A DNA stretch of 64,000 nt from Neobacillus sp. DY30 (GCF_030123065.1 NZ_CP126093.1:3912001-3976000), one strand, 5' to 3'. Counted from the first letter of the stretch, positions 35,266 through 45,218 are shown. Numbers and translations are program-made. Notes: generated from the letters alone by a model not told the origin.

Positions 35266-36129
35266 TTAATTAAAATGTTCTTTTACTATTTCCATAAACT
35301 CCCTTATGGAAGGGGATGATTGCTTAAAAGATTTTATGGCAATACCTATTTCACGATACAAATCCGTATCAATTGGAATCACTTTCGCGTAAGGAATGTA
35401 TTTCGGTAAGACCATTTCCGGAAGAATGGTTATCCCTAGCCCTTCTTGAACCATCGAAATGATTGTATTGTTATCTACTATTTCAAAAATAACATTAGGA
35501 AGTACGTTATTTTCTCTAAACAGCCTCTTTAATAAAACATCACAACCTGCTTTTGGCATAATAAATGTTTCATTATGTATTGATTTTACTTGAACTAGTT
35601 TCATTGTGTTCAATGGGTGATTTTCAGGTACTAAAACAAATAATTTGTCTTTTAGTAATTGAATTGTATCAAATTCTCTGGCTGGAAGCGTTAAAAATCC
35701 AATATCAACCATTCCTGAGGCGATCCAATCTTGGATATCGTCGTAGCCACCTTCGAATAACTCTATCTGGATACCCGGATATTTATTTATAAAATTACGA
35801 ATGAGACCTGGAAGAAATTTAGACGAAAAACTAGGGAAGGTACCAATTTTAATGCTTCCTACTTCGATTCCTTGAATAAGGGCAGCTTCTTGCTCAAGCA
35901 ATTTTGCATGGTGAACGAGCTGACGAACATACGGTAAAACTCGTTCACCTGCATCTGTTAAAGATATTCCGTTCCGATTACGCCGGAGCAATACGATTCC
36001 TAATTCTGTTTCAAGTGTTGAAATATTATGACTTACTCCTGATTGTGACAACCCTAGTTTTTCACCAGCTTTTGTAAAACTGCCCCTTTCAACAACCGTT
36101 AAAAAAACTTCGTACTGGAAAATAGCCAA
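35266..36129 (-). CDS. LysR family transcriptional regulator
   Basis: 287 residues from TTG 36129, with GAGGTG six nt upstream; this gives the normal start MAIFQYEVFLTVVERGSFT, whereas the ATG at 36147 adds six residues. HTH: GSFTKAGEKLGLSQSGVSHN (about 17-36), then LETELGIVLLRRNRNGISLT. The effector domain (about 90-287) contains the usual IGTFPSFSSKFLPGLI and PENHPLNTM segments. Convergent with the PhzF gene. Its target is not evident; a divergent promoter would face the empty stretch 36148-36560. Confidence 0.88.
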   Translation of the reverse strand: MAIFQYEVFLTVVERGSFTKAGEKLGLSQSGVSHNISTLETELGIVLLRRNRNGISLTDAGERVLPYVRQLVHHAKLLEQEAALIQGIEVGSIKIGTFPSFSSKFLPGLIRNFINKYPGIQIELFEGGYDDIQDWIASGMVDIGFLTLPAREFDTIQLLKDKLFVLVPENHPLNTMKLVQVKSIHNETFIMPKAGCDVLLKRLFRENNVLPNVIFEIVDNNTIISMVQEGLGITILPEMVLPKYIPYAKVIPIDTDLYREIGIAIKSFKQSSPSIREFMEIVKEHFN

Positions 36130-36570
36130 TACTCTCACCTCATTCATTCCTATTTTGAATTTTGAATTCCAAATTCAACAAAGGATATAAAATCATTCCT
36201 AAACTGTAATGAGTTTGGTTTTCTGCCAATCTAATATGTTACTTAAAATATACGTAAGATAAATAAATTCATCAACACTAGTTCAAGAAAATAGATAAAA
36301 AATGCAATCTTGAAAATACTAGATTACCCTTTTGATTTTCCTCTAAAGTTATTCATTTGTAACCTCAATTATTTATGATACCGTTCAGAGGTTTTATTAA
36401 TTACCTCCTCAATGAGGAAATAAGTTAAGCTTTGGTGTCATAACAGTTGTTCTTATTACCATTAATAGCTCTTATCAAAAGCATATCTTTATCTTTTTAA
36501 AAAAACACTTAACTATATAAAGAATTTCCCCTACCTAATTCAGTGAACTATAAAAATTAAATCATAGCGC

Positions 36571-36614
36571 TTGCATATTTTGAAAATCCTATTATAATAC
36601 TTGTATACAAGTAG
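36571..36614 (+). promoter_or_regulatory. gnt promoter and GntR operator
   Basis: -35 TTGCAT (36571-36576), 16-bp spacer, -10 TATAAT (36593-36598), with ATACTTGTATACAAGTAG at 36597-36614. This operator matches the B. subtilis gnt operator ATACTTGTATACAAGTAT except for the last base and overlaps the transcription start. TCATAGCGCTTGCA (36563-36576) is cre-like with two mismatches. The preceding 36148-36560 shows nothing else clear. Confidence 0.88.
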
Positions 36615-36639
36615 ACTTGAATTAACAAGAGGTGAGTTT

Positions 36640-37371
36640 ATGGCCGAACAAAAGGAATATCTCTATCCCGTAAAATGGCTTTCCAAGGCTTCTGCCGGAG
36701 ACCGTGTTACCTGCGAACTTAGAATGCGAATTATTTCGGGCATGATTGAAAGCGGTACCGTCCTATCTGAAAATAAATTAGCTGCAGATTTTGCTGTGAG
36801 CCGGTCACCCATCCGCGAAGCACTAAAAACCCTAGCATCTGAAAAAATCATTCGATTAGAAAGAATGGGAGCCACTGTAGTAGGACTAACGAAAAAAGAA
36901 TATGCGGAAATTTATGATGCCCGTATCCTGATCGAAACGTTTGTATTTGAACGGCTTGCCAGAGTGGAAACGACTGAATTAGTCATGGAACTAAGTAAAA
37001 TACTAGAAATGATGAAAATCGCCATAAAATATCAAGATGCGGATGAGTTTTCCTTTCAGGATGTCCTATTCCACGAAACTATTATTCGGGCAATCAATCA
37101 TTCTTACATCCTGATGATCTGGGATAATTTAAAACCTGTGATGGAAAGCTTAATTCTCCTTTCTATGCGCAGTCGTTTTAAAGAAAAGTATGAAGATTTT
37201 ACCAGAATCATAAATAATCATCAACTATACATTGAAGCAATCCAAACAAAGGATCGAGACCTTATGGTTAGATCGTTACATCAAAACTTTGATGATGTTC
37301 AAGAGAAAGTTGAAGATTCGTGGAGATCACAAATGAGGCTTTCAAAAGGAGTCGAACAACAAAATGACTAA
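36640..37371 (+). CDS. gntR: Gluconate operon repressor
   Basis: 243 residues from ATG 36640 with GAGGTGA upstream, the same length as B. subtilis GntR. FadR-type GntR protein: HTH SENKLAADFAVSRSPIREALKTLASEKIIRLE in pieces ENKLAADFAVSRSPIREAL (about 47-65), then an all-helical FCD effector domain with D/H metal-site residues (DARILIETF, LFHETII, NNHQLYIEAI). Binds the operator over its own promoter; gluconate releases it. It overlaps gntK by eight bases. Confidence 0.92.
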   Translation: MAEQKEYLYPVKWLSKASAGDRVTCELRMRIISGMIESGTVLSENKLAADFAVSRSPIREALKTLASEKIIRLERMGATVVGLTKKEYAEIYDARILIETFVFERLARVETTELVMELSKILEMMKIAIKYQDADEFSFQDVLFHETIIRAINHSYILMIWDNLKPVMESLILLSMRSRFKEKYEDFTRIINNHQLYIEAIQTKDRDLMVRSLHQNFDDVQEKVEDSWRSQMRLSKGVEQQND

Positions 37372-38905
37372 TTATATGTTAGGTATAGACATCGGTACAA
37401 CCAGTACAAAAGCTGTTTTATTCACAGAAAATGGTAATGTCATTCAAACAGAAAATATCGGTTATCCGCTTTTCACACCGAATATATCAACAGCAGAACA
37501 AAACCCGGATGAAATTTTCCAAGCGGTTTTGACAGCCATTTCTTCGATAACGAAAAAGCATTTAGATAAAAAACTTTCATTTATTTCATTTAGCAGTGCG
37601 ATGCATAGTGTTATTGCAATGGATGAAAATGCCCAGCCACTCACACCTTGTATCACTTGGGCTGATAATCGAAGTGAAGCTTGGGCACATAAAATTAAAG
37701 ATGAATTAGATGGGCATAACGTATACAAACGAACCGGAACACCGATTCACCCGATGTCACCACTATCCAAGATTACTTGGATTGTAAATGAACGTCCCGA
37801 AATCGCTGTTAACGCAAAAAAATATATCGGTATTAAGGAATATATTTTTAAAAAATTCTTTGATCAATATGTTGTTGATTATTCCCTGGCTTCAAGTATG
37901 GGGATGATGAATCTGAAAAACTTAGATTGGGATGAAGAAGCCCTGGAAATTGCTGGTATCTCGCGTGATCAATTATCGAAGCTCGTACCAACAACTAAGA
38001 TTTTTACCAACTGTAATCTGGTTTTAGCCAACCAGATTGGGATCGACCCGCAAACACCTTTTGTTATCGGAGCAAGTGATGGAGTCCTTTCGAATCTAGG
38101 TGTAAACGCTATCCGTAAAGGTGAAATCGCTATCACGATTGGGACAAGCGGTGCGATTCGAACCATTATTGACAAGCCGAGAACAGACGAAAAAGGAAGA
38201 ATCTTTTGTTATGCTTTAACGGAAAAACATTGGGTGATTGGAGGACCGGTAAACAATGGAGGTATGGTCCTTCGTTGGATTCGTGATGAATTCGCCTCTT
38301 CAGAGGTAGAAACAGCCAAACGACTCGGAATCGATCCTTATGAAGTCTTAACTAAGATTGCGGAACGTGTACGACCAGGTGCCGATGGATTGTTATTCCA
38401 TCCTTACCTCGCCGGAGAACGTGCACCATTATGGAATCCAGACGTGCGCGGTTCATTCTTTGGTTTAACCTTGTCACATAAAAAGGAACATATGATTCGA
38501 GCAGCTCTAGAAGGTGTTATATTCAATTTATACACCGTATTTTTAGCCTTAATTGAATGCATGGACGGGCCCGTTACCCGTATTCAAGCTACGGGAGGAT
38601 TCGCACGGTCGGATGTATGGAGACAAATGATGTCCGATATATTCGAATCGGAAGTCGTTGTTCCAGAAAGCTACGAAAGTTCGTGCCTTGGTGCTTGTAT
38701 TTTAGGTTTATATGCCATTGGAAAAATAGACTCATTTGAGAGTGTTTCTGAAATGATTGGGAGTACCTATAAGCACGCACCAAAAGGAGAAGCTGTAAAA
38801 GAGTATAGGCAATTGCTGCCAATCTTTATTAACCTATCAAGAGTATTAGAAAACGAATATACACAGATTGCAAATTATCAAAGAAGCTTACTAAAAACAA
38901 CTTGA
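37364..38905 (+). CDS. gntK: Gluconokinase
   Basis: 513 residues, FGGY kinase that phosphorylates gluconate to 6-phosphogluconate. N-terminal phosphate motif MLGIDIGTTSTKAVLF; catalytic-type Asp in CITWADNRSE; family signature region GADGLLFHPYLAGERAPLWNP; C-terminal ATP-binding GPVTRIQATGGFARSDVW. Its start overlaps gntR, and gntP follows after 21 nt. Length and order match the Bacillus gntRKPZ operon. Confidence 0.94.
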   Translation: MTNYMLGIDIGTTSTKAVLFTENGNVIQTENIGYPLFTPNISTAEQNPDEIFQAVLTAISSITKKHLDKKLSFISFSSAMHSVIAMDENAQPLTPCITWADNRSEAWAHKIKDELDGHNVYKRTGTPIHPMSPLSKITWIVNERPEIAVNAKKYIGIKEYIFKKFFDQYVVDYSLASSMGMMNLKNLDWDEEALEIAGISRDQLSKLVPTTKIFTNCNLVLANQIGIDPQTPFVIGASDGVLSNLGVNAIRKGEIAITIGTSGAIRTIIDKPRTDEKGRIFCYALTEKHWVIGGPVNNGGMVLRWIRDEFASSEVETAKRLGIDPYEVLTKIAERVRPGADGLLFHPYLAGERAPLWNPDVRGSFFGLTLSHKKEHMIRAALEGVIFNLYTVFLALIECMDGPVTRIQATGGFARSDVWRQMMSDIFESEVVVPESYESSCLGACILGLYAIGKIDSFESVSEMIGSTYKHAPKGEAVKEYRQLLPIFINLSRVLENEYTQIANYQRSLLKTT

Positions 38906-38926
38906 TAAACATCAGGAGGAAGTAAA

Positions 38927-40273
38927 ATGCCATTAGTTATAGTAGCATTAGGAATTATTGCCTTATTAATTCTAATCATGGGCTTAAAATTAAACACCTT
39001 TATTTCATTAATCATTGTATCGTTTGGAGTAGCCTTAGCACTTGGCATGCCACTAGAGGAAGTGGTTAAAACCATCGAAGCCGGATTAGGCGGAACACTT
39101 GGACATATTGGTTTAATCTTTGGGCTTGGAGCTATGCTCGGTAAGTTAATCGCTGATTCAGGCGGTGCGCAGCGAATTGCGATGACTCTTGTGAAAAAGT
39201 TCGGTGAAAAAAACACTCAATGGGCAGTAGTTGTTGCTTCATTCATTATCGGTGTTGCGTTATTTTTTGAAGTAGGTTTAGTATTATTGATTCCAATTGT
39301 CTTTGCGATTTCAAGAGAATTAAAAGTTTCGATCTTGTCACTTGGTATTTCCATGACAGCAGCTTTATCCGTCACACACGGCTTCTTGCCGCCTCACCCA
39401 GGGCCAACTACGATTGCTGGTGAATTGGGTGCCGACATTGGTGAAGTTTTACTTTACGGTTTCATTGTTGCTGTCCCTACGGTTATCTTAGCTGGACCAG
39501 TTTTTACAAAGATTGCGAAAAAACTTGTTCCTGAATCATTTACAAAAATGGGCAGCATTGCTTCATTAGGTGAACAAAAAACATTTAAACTTGAAGATAC
39601 GCCTGGATTTGGTATCAGTGTTTTTACCGCTTTACTTCCTGTTATTTTAATGTCCATTGCTACCATTATAACTTTAATGCAAAAAACAATGGGCATTGAA
39701 GATAACTCTGTACTAGCAGTCATCCGATTTATCGGTGAAGCTGGTACGGCTATGTTGCTCTCGCTATTATTTGCTGTTTATTCAATGGGGATTGCAAGAA
39801 AGATTCCTATGAAGGATGTTATGGAGTCTTGTACACAAGCGGTTCTGCACATTGGTATGATGTTATTAATCATCGGAGGCGGCGGAGCCTTCAAACAAGT
39901 ATTAATTAACGGCGGCGTAGGTGACTATGTTGCAGAATTATTCAAAGGGACTGCTATATCACCGATTATCCTCGCATGGGTGATCGCTGCAATTTTACGT
40001 ATTGCATTAGGATCTGCAACCGTTGCTGCTTTAACGACAGCTGGTTTAGTGATTCCAATGTTAGGACAAACGGACGTTAACCTTGCTCTCGTCGTTCTTG
40101 CAACAGGTGCCGGAAGTGTCATTCTTTCCCACGTAAACGATGCTGGTTTCTGGATGTTTAAAGAATACTTTGGGTTAAGCATGAAAGAAACATTTGCAAC
40201 ATGGACCTTGCTGGAAACGATTATTTCCGTAGCTGGATTAGGTTTTGTACTATTATTAAGTTTGTTTGTATAA
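38927..40273 (+). CDS. gntP: Gluconate permease
   Basis: 448 residues with 12-14 hydrophobic helices, GntP family H+ symporter for gluconate. Family features: GLGAMLGKLIADSGGAQRIA, FFEVGLVLLIPIVF and THGFLPPHPGPTTIAGELGAD (loop with conserved HGFLPPHPGP), later AAILRIALGSATVAALTTAG. AGGAGG precedes the ATG. The stop is followed by two mutually exclusive hairpins before gntZ. Confidence 0.94.
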   Translation: MPLVIVALGIIALLILIMGLKLNTFISLIIVSFGVALALGMPLEEVVKTIEAGLGGTLGHIGLIFGLGAMLGKLIADSGGAQRIAMTLVKKFGEKNTQWAVVVASFIIGVALFFEVGLVLLIPIVFAISRELKVSILSLGISMTAALSVTHGFLPPHPGPTTIAGELGADIGEVLLYGFIVAVPTVILAGPVFTKIAKKLVPESFTKMGSIASLGEQKTFKLEDTPGFGISVFTALLPVILMSIATIITLMQKTMGIEDNSVLAVIRFIGEAGTAMLLSLLFAVYSMGIARKIPMKDVMESCTQAVLHIGMMLLIIGGGGAFKQVLINGGVGDYVAELFKGTAISPIILAWVIAAILRIALGSATVAALTTAGLVIPMLGQTDVNLALVVLATGAGSVILSHVNDAGFWMFKEYFGLSMKETFATWTLLETIISVAGLGFVLLLSLFV

Positions 40274-40321
40274 ACCTTCCAGGCAGTAAATCCCCACTTT
40301 TAGAGTGAAGGTTTTACTGCC
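40272..40321 (+). promoter_or_regulatory. Alternative hairpins between gntP and gntZ
   Basis: AAACCTTC (40272-40279) can pair with GAAGGTTT (40307-40314), while GGCAGTAAA (40282-40290) can pair with TTTACTGCC (40313-40321). The two helices cross, so they cannot form fully together. The first overlaps the gntP stop codon and would be melted by a terminating ribosome. No strong T-run follows; it could be an mRNA-processing or weak attenuation element. Confidence 0.5.
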
Positions 40322-40351
40322 TATTAATTTGATATAAAGGAGCACGAATAA

Positions 40352-41758
40352 ATGGTAAATACAATTGGTGTCATAGGTTTAGGAGTAATGGGAAGCAACA
40401 TCGCGTTAAACATGGCGAATAAAGGCGAACAAGTCGCTGTTTATAATTACACAAGAGATTTAACTGATCAGCTTGTAGCTAAATTGGACGGGCAATCGAT
40501 CCATCCATACTATGAAGTCCAAGATTTTGTTCATTCCTTGGAAACGCCTAGAAAGATATTTCTAATGGTAACAGCAGGTAAACCTATCGACTCGGTCATT
40601 CAAGCTTTACTCCCCCATCTTGACCAAGGTGATATTATCATGGACGGCGGCAACTCCCATTACGAAGATACGGAACGCAGATATGATGAATTAAAGTCTA
40701 AAGGAATTGGATATTTAGGAATTGGTATTTCCGGCGGTGAAGTCGGGGCATTAAATGGGCCTTCGATCATGCCAGGCGGAGATAAAGACGTCTATGAAAA
40801 AACAGCTCCGATTCTGACAAAAATCGCCGCTCAAGCAAATGGTGACCCTTGCTGTACCTATATCGGTCCCAAAGGATCAGGGCATTTCGTAAAAATGGTA
40901 CATAACGGAATTGAGTATGCAGATATGCAGCTAATTGCCGAAGCCTATACATTTTTGCGAGAAAAATTGGAATTACCCGTTGAAGAAATTGCCGGCATTT
41001 TAGAAACCTGGAATGAGGGCGAACTCAAAAGTTATTTAATCGAAATCACGGCTCAAATTTTACGAAAAAGGGATGAAATAACAGGGTTGCCTCTGATTGA
41101 TGTGATATTAGATAAAGCCGGCCAAAAAGGAACCGGTAAATGGACCAGTATCCAAGCGATTGATAATGGCATCCCGGCTTCGATTATTACCGAGTCATTA
41201 TTTGCCCGCTACATCTCTGCGATAAAAGAGGAACGTGTTCATGCCGAATCGATCTTAACCGGCCCTAAGAACGGACAGCAACATTTAGATAAAAATGAAT
41301 GGATTGACTACATTAGACAAGCCTTATATATGGGAAAAGTTTGTGCCTACGCACAAGGATTTACCCAATATAAAATGACTTCGGAACTTTTCGGATGGAA
41401 TTTACCATTAAAGGATATTGCGCTGATTTTCCGCGGTGGATGTATTATTCGTGCAGAGTTCTTAAACGTCATCAGCGAAGCCTATCAAGATCAAACCGAT
41501 TTAGCGAATTTATTAATCTCTCCATATTTTGCTGAAAAAGTTCAGGACTATCAAATGGGTTTGCGTAAAGTAGTGTGTGAGGGTATTAATTCTGGAATCT
41601 CGTTCCCATGTTTAAGTGCTTCACTTACTTATTACGATAGCTATCGAGCTGGTCGATCAAGTGCAAATCTTTTGCAAGCACAACGTGATTATTTTGGTGC
41701 CCATACCTATGAACGACGTGATTTAGCGGGAGTATATCACACCAACTGGCAGTCATAA
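40352..41758 (+). CDS. gntZ: 6-phosphogluconate dehydrogenase, decarboxylating
   Basis: 468 residues; oxidises 6-phosphogluconate to ribulose 5-phosphate and CO2. Rossmann motif IGVIGLGVMGSNIALNMANKG with a following YNYTRD that suits NADP, signature MDGGNSHYEDTERR, GIGISGGEVGALNGPSIMPGG, catalytic Lys/His region GSGHFVKMVHNGIEYADMQ and the C-terminal SSANLLQAQRDYFGAHTYERRD. Last gene of the gluconate operon, completing uptake, phosphorylation and entry to the pentose phosphate path. GGAGC precedes the ATG. Confidence 0.94.
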   Translation: MVNTIGVIGLGVMGSNIALNMANKGEQVAVYNYTRDLTDQLVAKLDGQSIHPYYEVQDFVHSLETPRKIFLMVTAGKPIDSVIQALLPHLDQGDIIMDGGNSHYEDTERRYDELKSKGIGYLGIGISGGEVGALNGPSIMPGGDKDVYEKTAPILTKIAAQANGDPCCTYIGPKGSGHFVKMVHNGIEYADMQLIAEAYTFLREKLELPVEEIAGILETWNEGELKSYLIEITAQILRKRDEITGLPLIDVILDKAGQKGTGKWTSIQAIDNGIPASIITESLFARYISAIKEERVHAESILTGPKNGQQHLDKNEWIDYIRQALYMGKVCAYAQGFTQYKMTSELFGWNLPLKDIALIFRGGCIIRAEFLNVISEAYQDQTDLANLLISPYFAEKVQDYQMGLRKVVCEGINSGISFPCLSASLTYYDSYRAGRSSANLLQAQRDYFGAHTYERRDLAGVYHTNWQS

Positions 41759-41844
41759 GAGCATTAAACCGTTCAAGGAATTTGAGATTAAATAACCGGA
41801 TAAACTCTAAAAAAGCAGGTAAAAAATAATTACTTAAATAATTT

Positions 41845-41898
41845 AAGCTGAAGTATACAGCCCATTCCATGAGCTTTGTATATTTCAGCTTTTTTTAT
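41845..41898 (+). terminator. Terminator of the gnt operon
   Basis: AAGCTGAAGTATACA pairs with TGTATATTTCAGCTT (15 positions, one wobble), followed by TTTTTTATT. Confidence 0.92.
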
Positions 41899-41923
41899 TA
41901 TAAAACTTCAATTAGACACGGCT

Positions 41924-43354
41924 TTAAAGGGAATTTAATGCTTCTGCAAATCTTTTTATTCCTTCATGTATGGATTCGGTATCTTCCCTTGCGAACGTAA
42001 AACGGACAAAACTCTTTTGCGATCCCATCGTGGAGCCCGGAACATATATGACTCCTTTTTTAATCGATTCTTCCAATAATTGTGTTTCATTAAAGTCCTT
42101 TTTCAACTTACACCAAAGATGGATACCTCCATGAGGGATAGCGAATTCAACTTGATCCTTTAAATAAAAATTAAGACTCGTAACAATTTGATCCCTTCGT
42201 TTTTCTAATTCTTTCACCAATCGTTTAATATGTAAATGAAAACTACCAGATTCCAGAAAATCGTTTGCAATCCATTGAGTAAAGCTGGCATGCCCGAAGT
42301 CTATTTGTTGCTTTGCATCGGAAAGTCTTTCTATTACAGGTTTCGGTCCAATAATCCAGCCAATTCGCAGCCCGGAAGCAACAATCTTTGATAAAGAACT
42401 GATATAAAGGACATTTCCGTGAGCATCCATCGACTTTAATGCCGTAACTTCTTCTCCTGTGAAAGAGGTTAAACTATAAGGATCATCTTCCACTACAGGA
42501 ATCCCATGTTCAGATGATATATCCAGTATTGCTTTCCTCTTTCCTTCACTAATTAAAGTTCCTGTAGGATTTTGAAAAGAAGGGTTTAAGAATATCATTT
42601 TAATTCGATGTTTCTTATGCAAATCCACTAATTCACCTGGATTTATTCCATCCTTATCTACTGATAAATAATATGGTTTTATCCCCGCTGATTTAAATAT
42701 TGGCAGATTAAAGTTATAGGAAGGGTCTTCTAGTGCTACTGCATCACCTGGCTTTAAAAGACATTGAACCACTAAATGAAGAGCCTGTTGTGCTCCCGAT
42801 GTAACTAATATGGAAGAAGGATCTGTTTCAATTCTCCGAAATTGCTTCACGTGCTCTGTAATGGTTTCCCTCAGTATCGCATTCCCCTGCGGATGATCAT
42901 AACCTAAGCTTCCAATAAATGATCTTGAAGATGTAATTTGTCTTAAGGAGCCAACTGGAAACAGATCTTCTGATAATTCACCGCTAGCTAAATTGATGAG
43001 TTTATGTTCTACCGCTTCTTTTCGTATCCTTTGGGTTACAGGTAGATTAGGTAAAAACGACCCCGCCTCAATATACCGGTTCCAGCTTGGGATACGTTTC
43101 TTCGTAATGCCCCAAATATCCTTGCTTATCGTTGTCCCGCTTCCTCTATTTCTCTGAATCAGTCCATTTGATTCCAACTCATCATATGCGGCCACTACGG
43201 TACTTCTATTTACGTTAAGTTCTTTCGCTAAGGAACGTTCTGATGGTAAGGGTTTATCCGGCGGGAAAGTACCATGTGCTATCCCATTTTCTATGTATTC
43301 AGCAAGCTGTTTATAGATCGCTTTTTTAGCGTTTCGATCTGGCTTCCAGTCCAT
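41924..43354 (-). CDS. MocR/PdxR-type PLP-dependent transcriptional regulator
   Basis: 476 residues. GntR winged helix PSERSLAKELNVNRSTVVAAYDEL (about 42-65), then fold-type I aminotransferase domain with ILVTSGAQQALHLVVQCLLKPGD, VEDDPYSL (PLP-contact Asp) and VLYISSLSKIVASGLRIGW with the PLP lysine. It is convergent with gntZ and isolated from other genes. Target unknown; PdxR members control PLP synthesis, others control transport or GABA use. It differs clearly from the paralogue at 31026. Confidence 0.88.
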   Translation of the reverse strand: MDWKPDRNAKKAIYKQLAEYIENGIAHGTFPPDKPLPSERSLAKELNVNRSTVVAAYDELESNGLIQRNRGSGTTISKDIWGITKKRIPSWNRYIEAGSFLPNLPVTQRIRKEAVEHKLINLASGELSEDLFPVGSLRQITSSRSFIGSLGYDHPQGNAILRETITEHVKQFRRIETDPSSILVTSGAQQALHLVVQCLLKPGDAVALEDPSYNFNLPIFKSAGIKPYYLSVDKDGINPGELVDLHKKHRIKMIFLNPSFQNPTGTLISEGKRKAILDISSEHGIPVVEDDPYSLTSFTGEEVTALKSMDAHGNVLYISSLSKIVASGLRIGWIIGPKPVIERLSDAKQQIDFGHASFTQWIANDFLESGSFHLHIKRLVKELEKRRDQIVTSLNFYLKDQVEFAIPHGGIHLWCKLKKDFNETQLLEESIKKGVIYVPGSTMGSQKSFVRFTFAREDTESIHEGIKRFAEALNSL

Positions 43355-43487
43355 TTTCTACAGTCCTTTTTAATTTTCTAATTATTAATATACTATATAT
43401 TATTTTCCTATATATTTTTACTCAGATACACAATGATATAAAAAAATTACCTATCGATTTATTCGTCGATAGGTAAACAAATAGTAT

Positions 43488-43682
43488 TTATGCATAGAAC
43501 TTAATATAAACCCCCAGTGCAATTAATGACAAAAAAATAACTACTACATATATTAGCGTTAAATTTGTGGTATTTCTTTTTGCCGAACTACTATAATTTT
43601 CATCACTTTTACCTAGAATTAATAATGTAGAAACAATCGCTATTAATAAAATACTGATTACCAAAACAGACAATACATTCAT
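43488..43682 (-). CDS. Small two-helix membrane protein, unknown
   Basis: 64 residues; ATG 43682 has AGAGGTG at the right distance. Helix 1 NVLSVLVISILLIAIVSTLLIL and helix 2 LTLIYVVVIFLSLIALGVYI flank a short polar loop KSDENYSSSAKRNT. No family recognised. Stands alone after the MocR gene. Confidence 0.65.
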   Translation of the reverse strand: MNVLSVLVISILLIAIVSTLLILGKSDENYSSSAKRNTTNLTLIYVVVIFLSLIALGVYIKFYA

Positions 43683-43739
43683 GCTACACCTCTATGAATC
43701 TAGATTTTTCGCTATCATTCTACTATACAATTTTTAAAT

Positions 43740-43769
43740 AGATTTATTATAAAGCTTTATTATAAATCT
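43740..43769. repeat. 30-bp near-perfect palindrome in a gene-free gap
   Basis: AGATTTATTATAAAG followed by CTTTATTATAAATCT, symmetric except for one base pair of positions, then TTTTTT on the plus strand. It lies in the 336-bp gap 43683-44018 between divergent genes, in which I see no other element. It could be an operator or a plus-strand terminator remnant. Confidence 0.5.
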
Positions 43770-44018
43770 TTTTTACCAGCAAACAACCATCCACTTGACA
43801 AGAATTTTAGCCATCCACTTTTAATTATTGGTGGTAACTGCTTTTTGGGGAATAGAAGGAGTATTCTTAATAAAGTGGTTGGTTAAATTCATTGGGAATT
43901 GGATGGTTCATTAAATGAAGAATTACCTTAATATAAGTTTTGATAATCTTAACCGTAAATATGAATGATTTAAAAATGAGGACTTACAGGTAGATTATTA
44001 CTTAAGGAGGCGGTTTAT

Positions 44019-44474
44019 ATGACATGGACGGTTGTTCTTTCAGTAGTGATTGGAATAGTTATTAAAATGGTTATGAGTCCACCTAGTGCAGTTGTGGAAT
44101 GGGTGGTAAGTAAAATTGCACTTCATCCAAAACTGGTCCTTAATGAAGTTACTATAACCTATAATAAAAAACACTTAGAAAAGGAAGAAAAGAATAAATT
44201 TACTGACTATTTTAATGAAGCTATGTTTTTAAAACAATATGATATCTTTCCAGGCAATGAAAAGTTTTTTCTACAACCAGAAACGAATGTTATACCATTT
44301 GTGGTCAATGTAAAAAGAGGCAAAAAAGAATTGAATTTCTTTGTTTTTTGTTACGCTGATCATGTTGATGTAGTGAAGCAGTTCAATAAAAAGGTTGTTT
44401 CTTATCGGCTTCGGTCTGATTATTTACAAAAATACCAAGAATATTTACTAAAACAAAAAGAAATATCTATATAA
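44019..44474 (+). CDS. YfmQ-like protein of unknown function
   Basis: 151 residues; ATG 44019 preceded by AAGGAGG. One N-terminal hydrophobic helix (TWTVVLSVVIGIVIKMVM) with a PPSAVVEWVVSKIALHP segment, then a mixed charged domain with two long basic stretches. It resembles Bacillus YfmQ by recall; I cannot confirm this. The role is unknown. Confidence 0.65.
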   Translation: MTWTVVLSVVIGIVIKMVMSPPSAVVEWVVSKIALHPKLVLNEVTITYNKKHLEKEEKNKFTDYFNEAMFLKQYDIFPGNEKFFLQPETNVIPFVVNVKRGKKELNFFVFCYADHVDVVKQFNKKVVSYRLRSDYLQKYQEYLLKQKEISI

Positions 44475-44634
44475 ATAGAAATAGTATAAACACCTTCCCG
44501 TTCGGTAATCAAATATGATTTCTTGGAGGGTTTTTTTCCGTGGAACAAAAGAACATTATTGAGAAAAAAATAAAATCAACACATTTGGTAAATACTTAAA
44601 GAAGTTTTAATTAGAACGTGTAATAGGAGGAAAT

Positions 44635-44856
44635 ATGAAAAATATTGCTGACATTATCCATATAGGTGAATTAATAGCTGTATCCAAGGTTTTCCAACTT
44701 AATCCTTATAAAATGGTAACATTAATAGAAAATGGTTTAATGGAAGTATTCGAAAATAAGGAAGCATTTTTAAAAAAATATGGAAATCACGAAACAAATG
44801 AGGATTTAGACTGGTGTGAGTTAAATAATGGAAAAATCTTCACTAAACCGAAATAG
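44635..44856 (+). CDS. Hypothetical small protein
   Basis: 73 residues, ATG 44635 with AGGAGG four nt upstream, a strong translation signal. Soluble and acidic (MKNIADIIHIGELIAVSKVF..., NHETNEDLDWCELNN). No motif recognised. The gap before it contains a weak CTTCC/GGAGG hairpin ending in TTTTTTT (about 44492-44537). Confidence 0.6.
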   Translation: MKNIADIIHIGELIAVSKVFQLNPYKMVTLIENGLMEVFENKEAFLKKYGNHETNEDLDWCELNNGKIFTKPK

Positions 44857-44915
44857 CCCCCCAAGAGCATTATTTATCTATTAATCCCCATAGGATATTT
44901 AATCGTATGTATTTA

Positions 44916-45098
44916 TTAATTATTGTTTTTATCAAACTTAAATAAAAGGAACGATATTAACCCTGATAAGATTCCTGCACCTATAGCAATAATAATTCTC
45001 GTCATAATATTAATTTCCGAGTAGTCCTTTTCAAGCATCCACAATGCCAACACTACTACAATAAACATAATTGGAAAAGTTATAGGAAATTTCTTCAT
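44916..45098 (-). CDS. Small two-helix membrane protein, unknown
   Basis: 60 residues; ATG 45098 follows GGAAGGT. Hydrophobic helices ITFPIMFIVVVLALWML and IIIAIGAGILSGLISFLLF are separated by EKDYSEINIMTR, with a basic C-terminus. No family recognised. Convergent with the gene at 44635. Confidence 0.6.
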   Translation of the reverse strand: MKKFPITFPIMFIVVVLALWMLEKDYSEINIMTRIIIAIGAGILSGLISFLLFKFDKNNN

Positions 45099-45218
45099 TT
45101 ATTCTACCTTCCATTCTGAAGAATCAAGTATATTACAATCTATTCTTTCACAATAACAAACGTGTATAGACTAAGCCTATACACGTTTTGAAATTGGCTA
45201 AACGCCCCGAAACGCGGT

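Noticed and set aside
44540-44599. 19-codon ORF starting GTG after GGAGGG
   Set aside because: Too short, and the apparent ribosome binding site is the 3' arm of a terminator-like hairpin.
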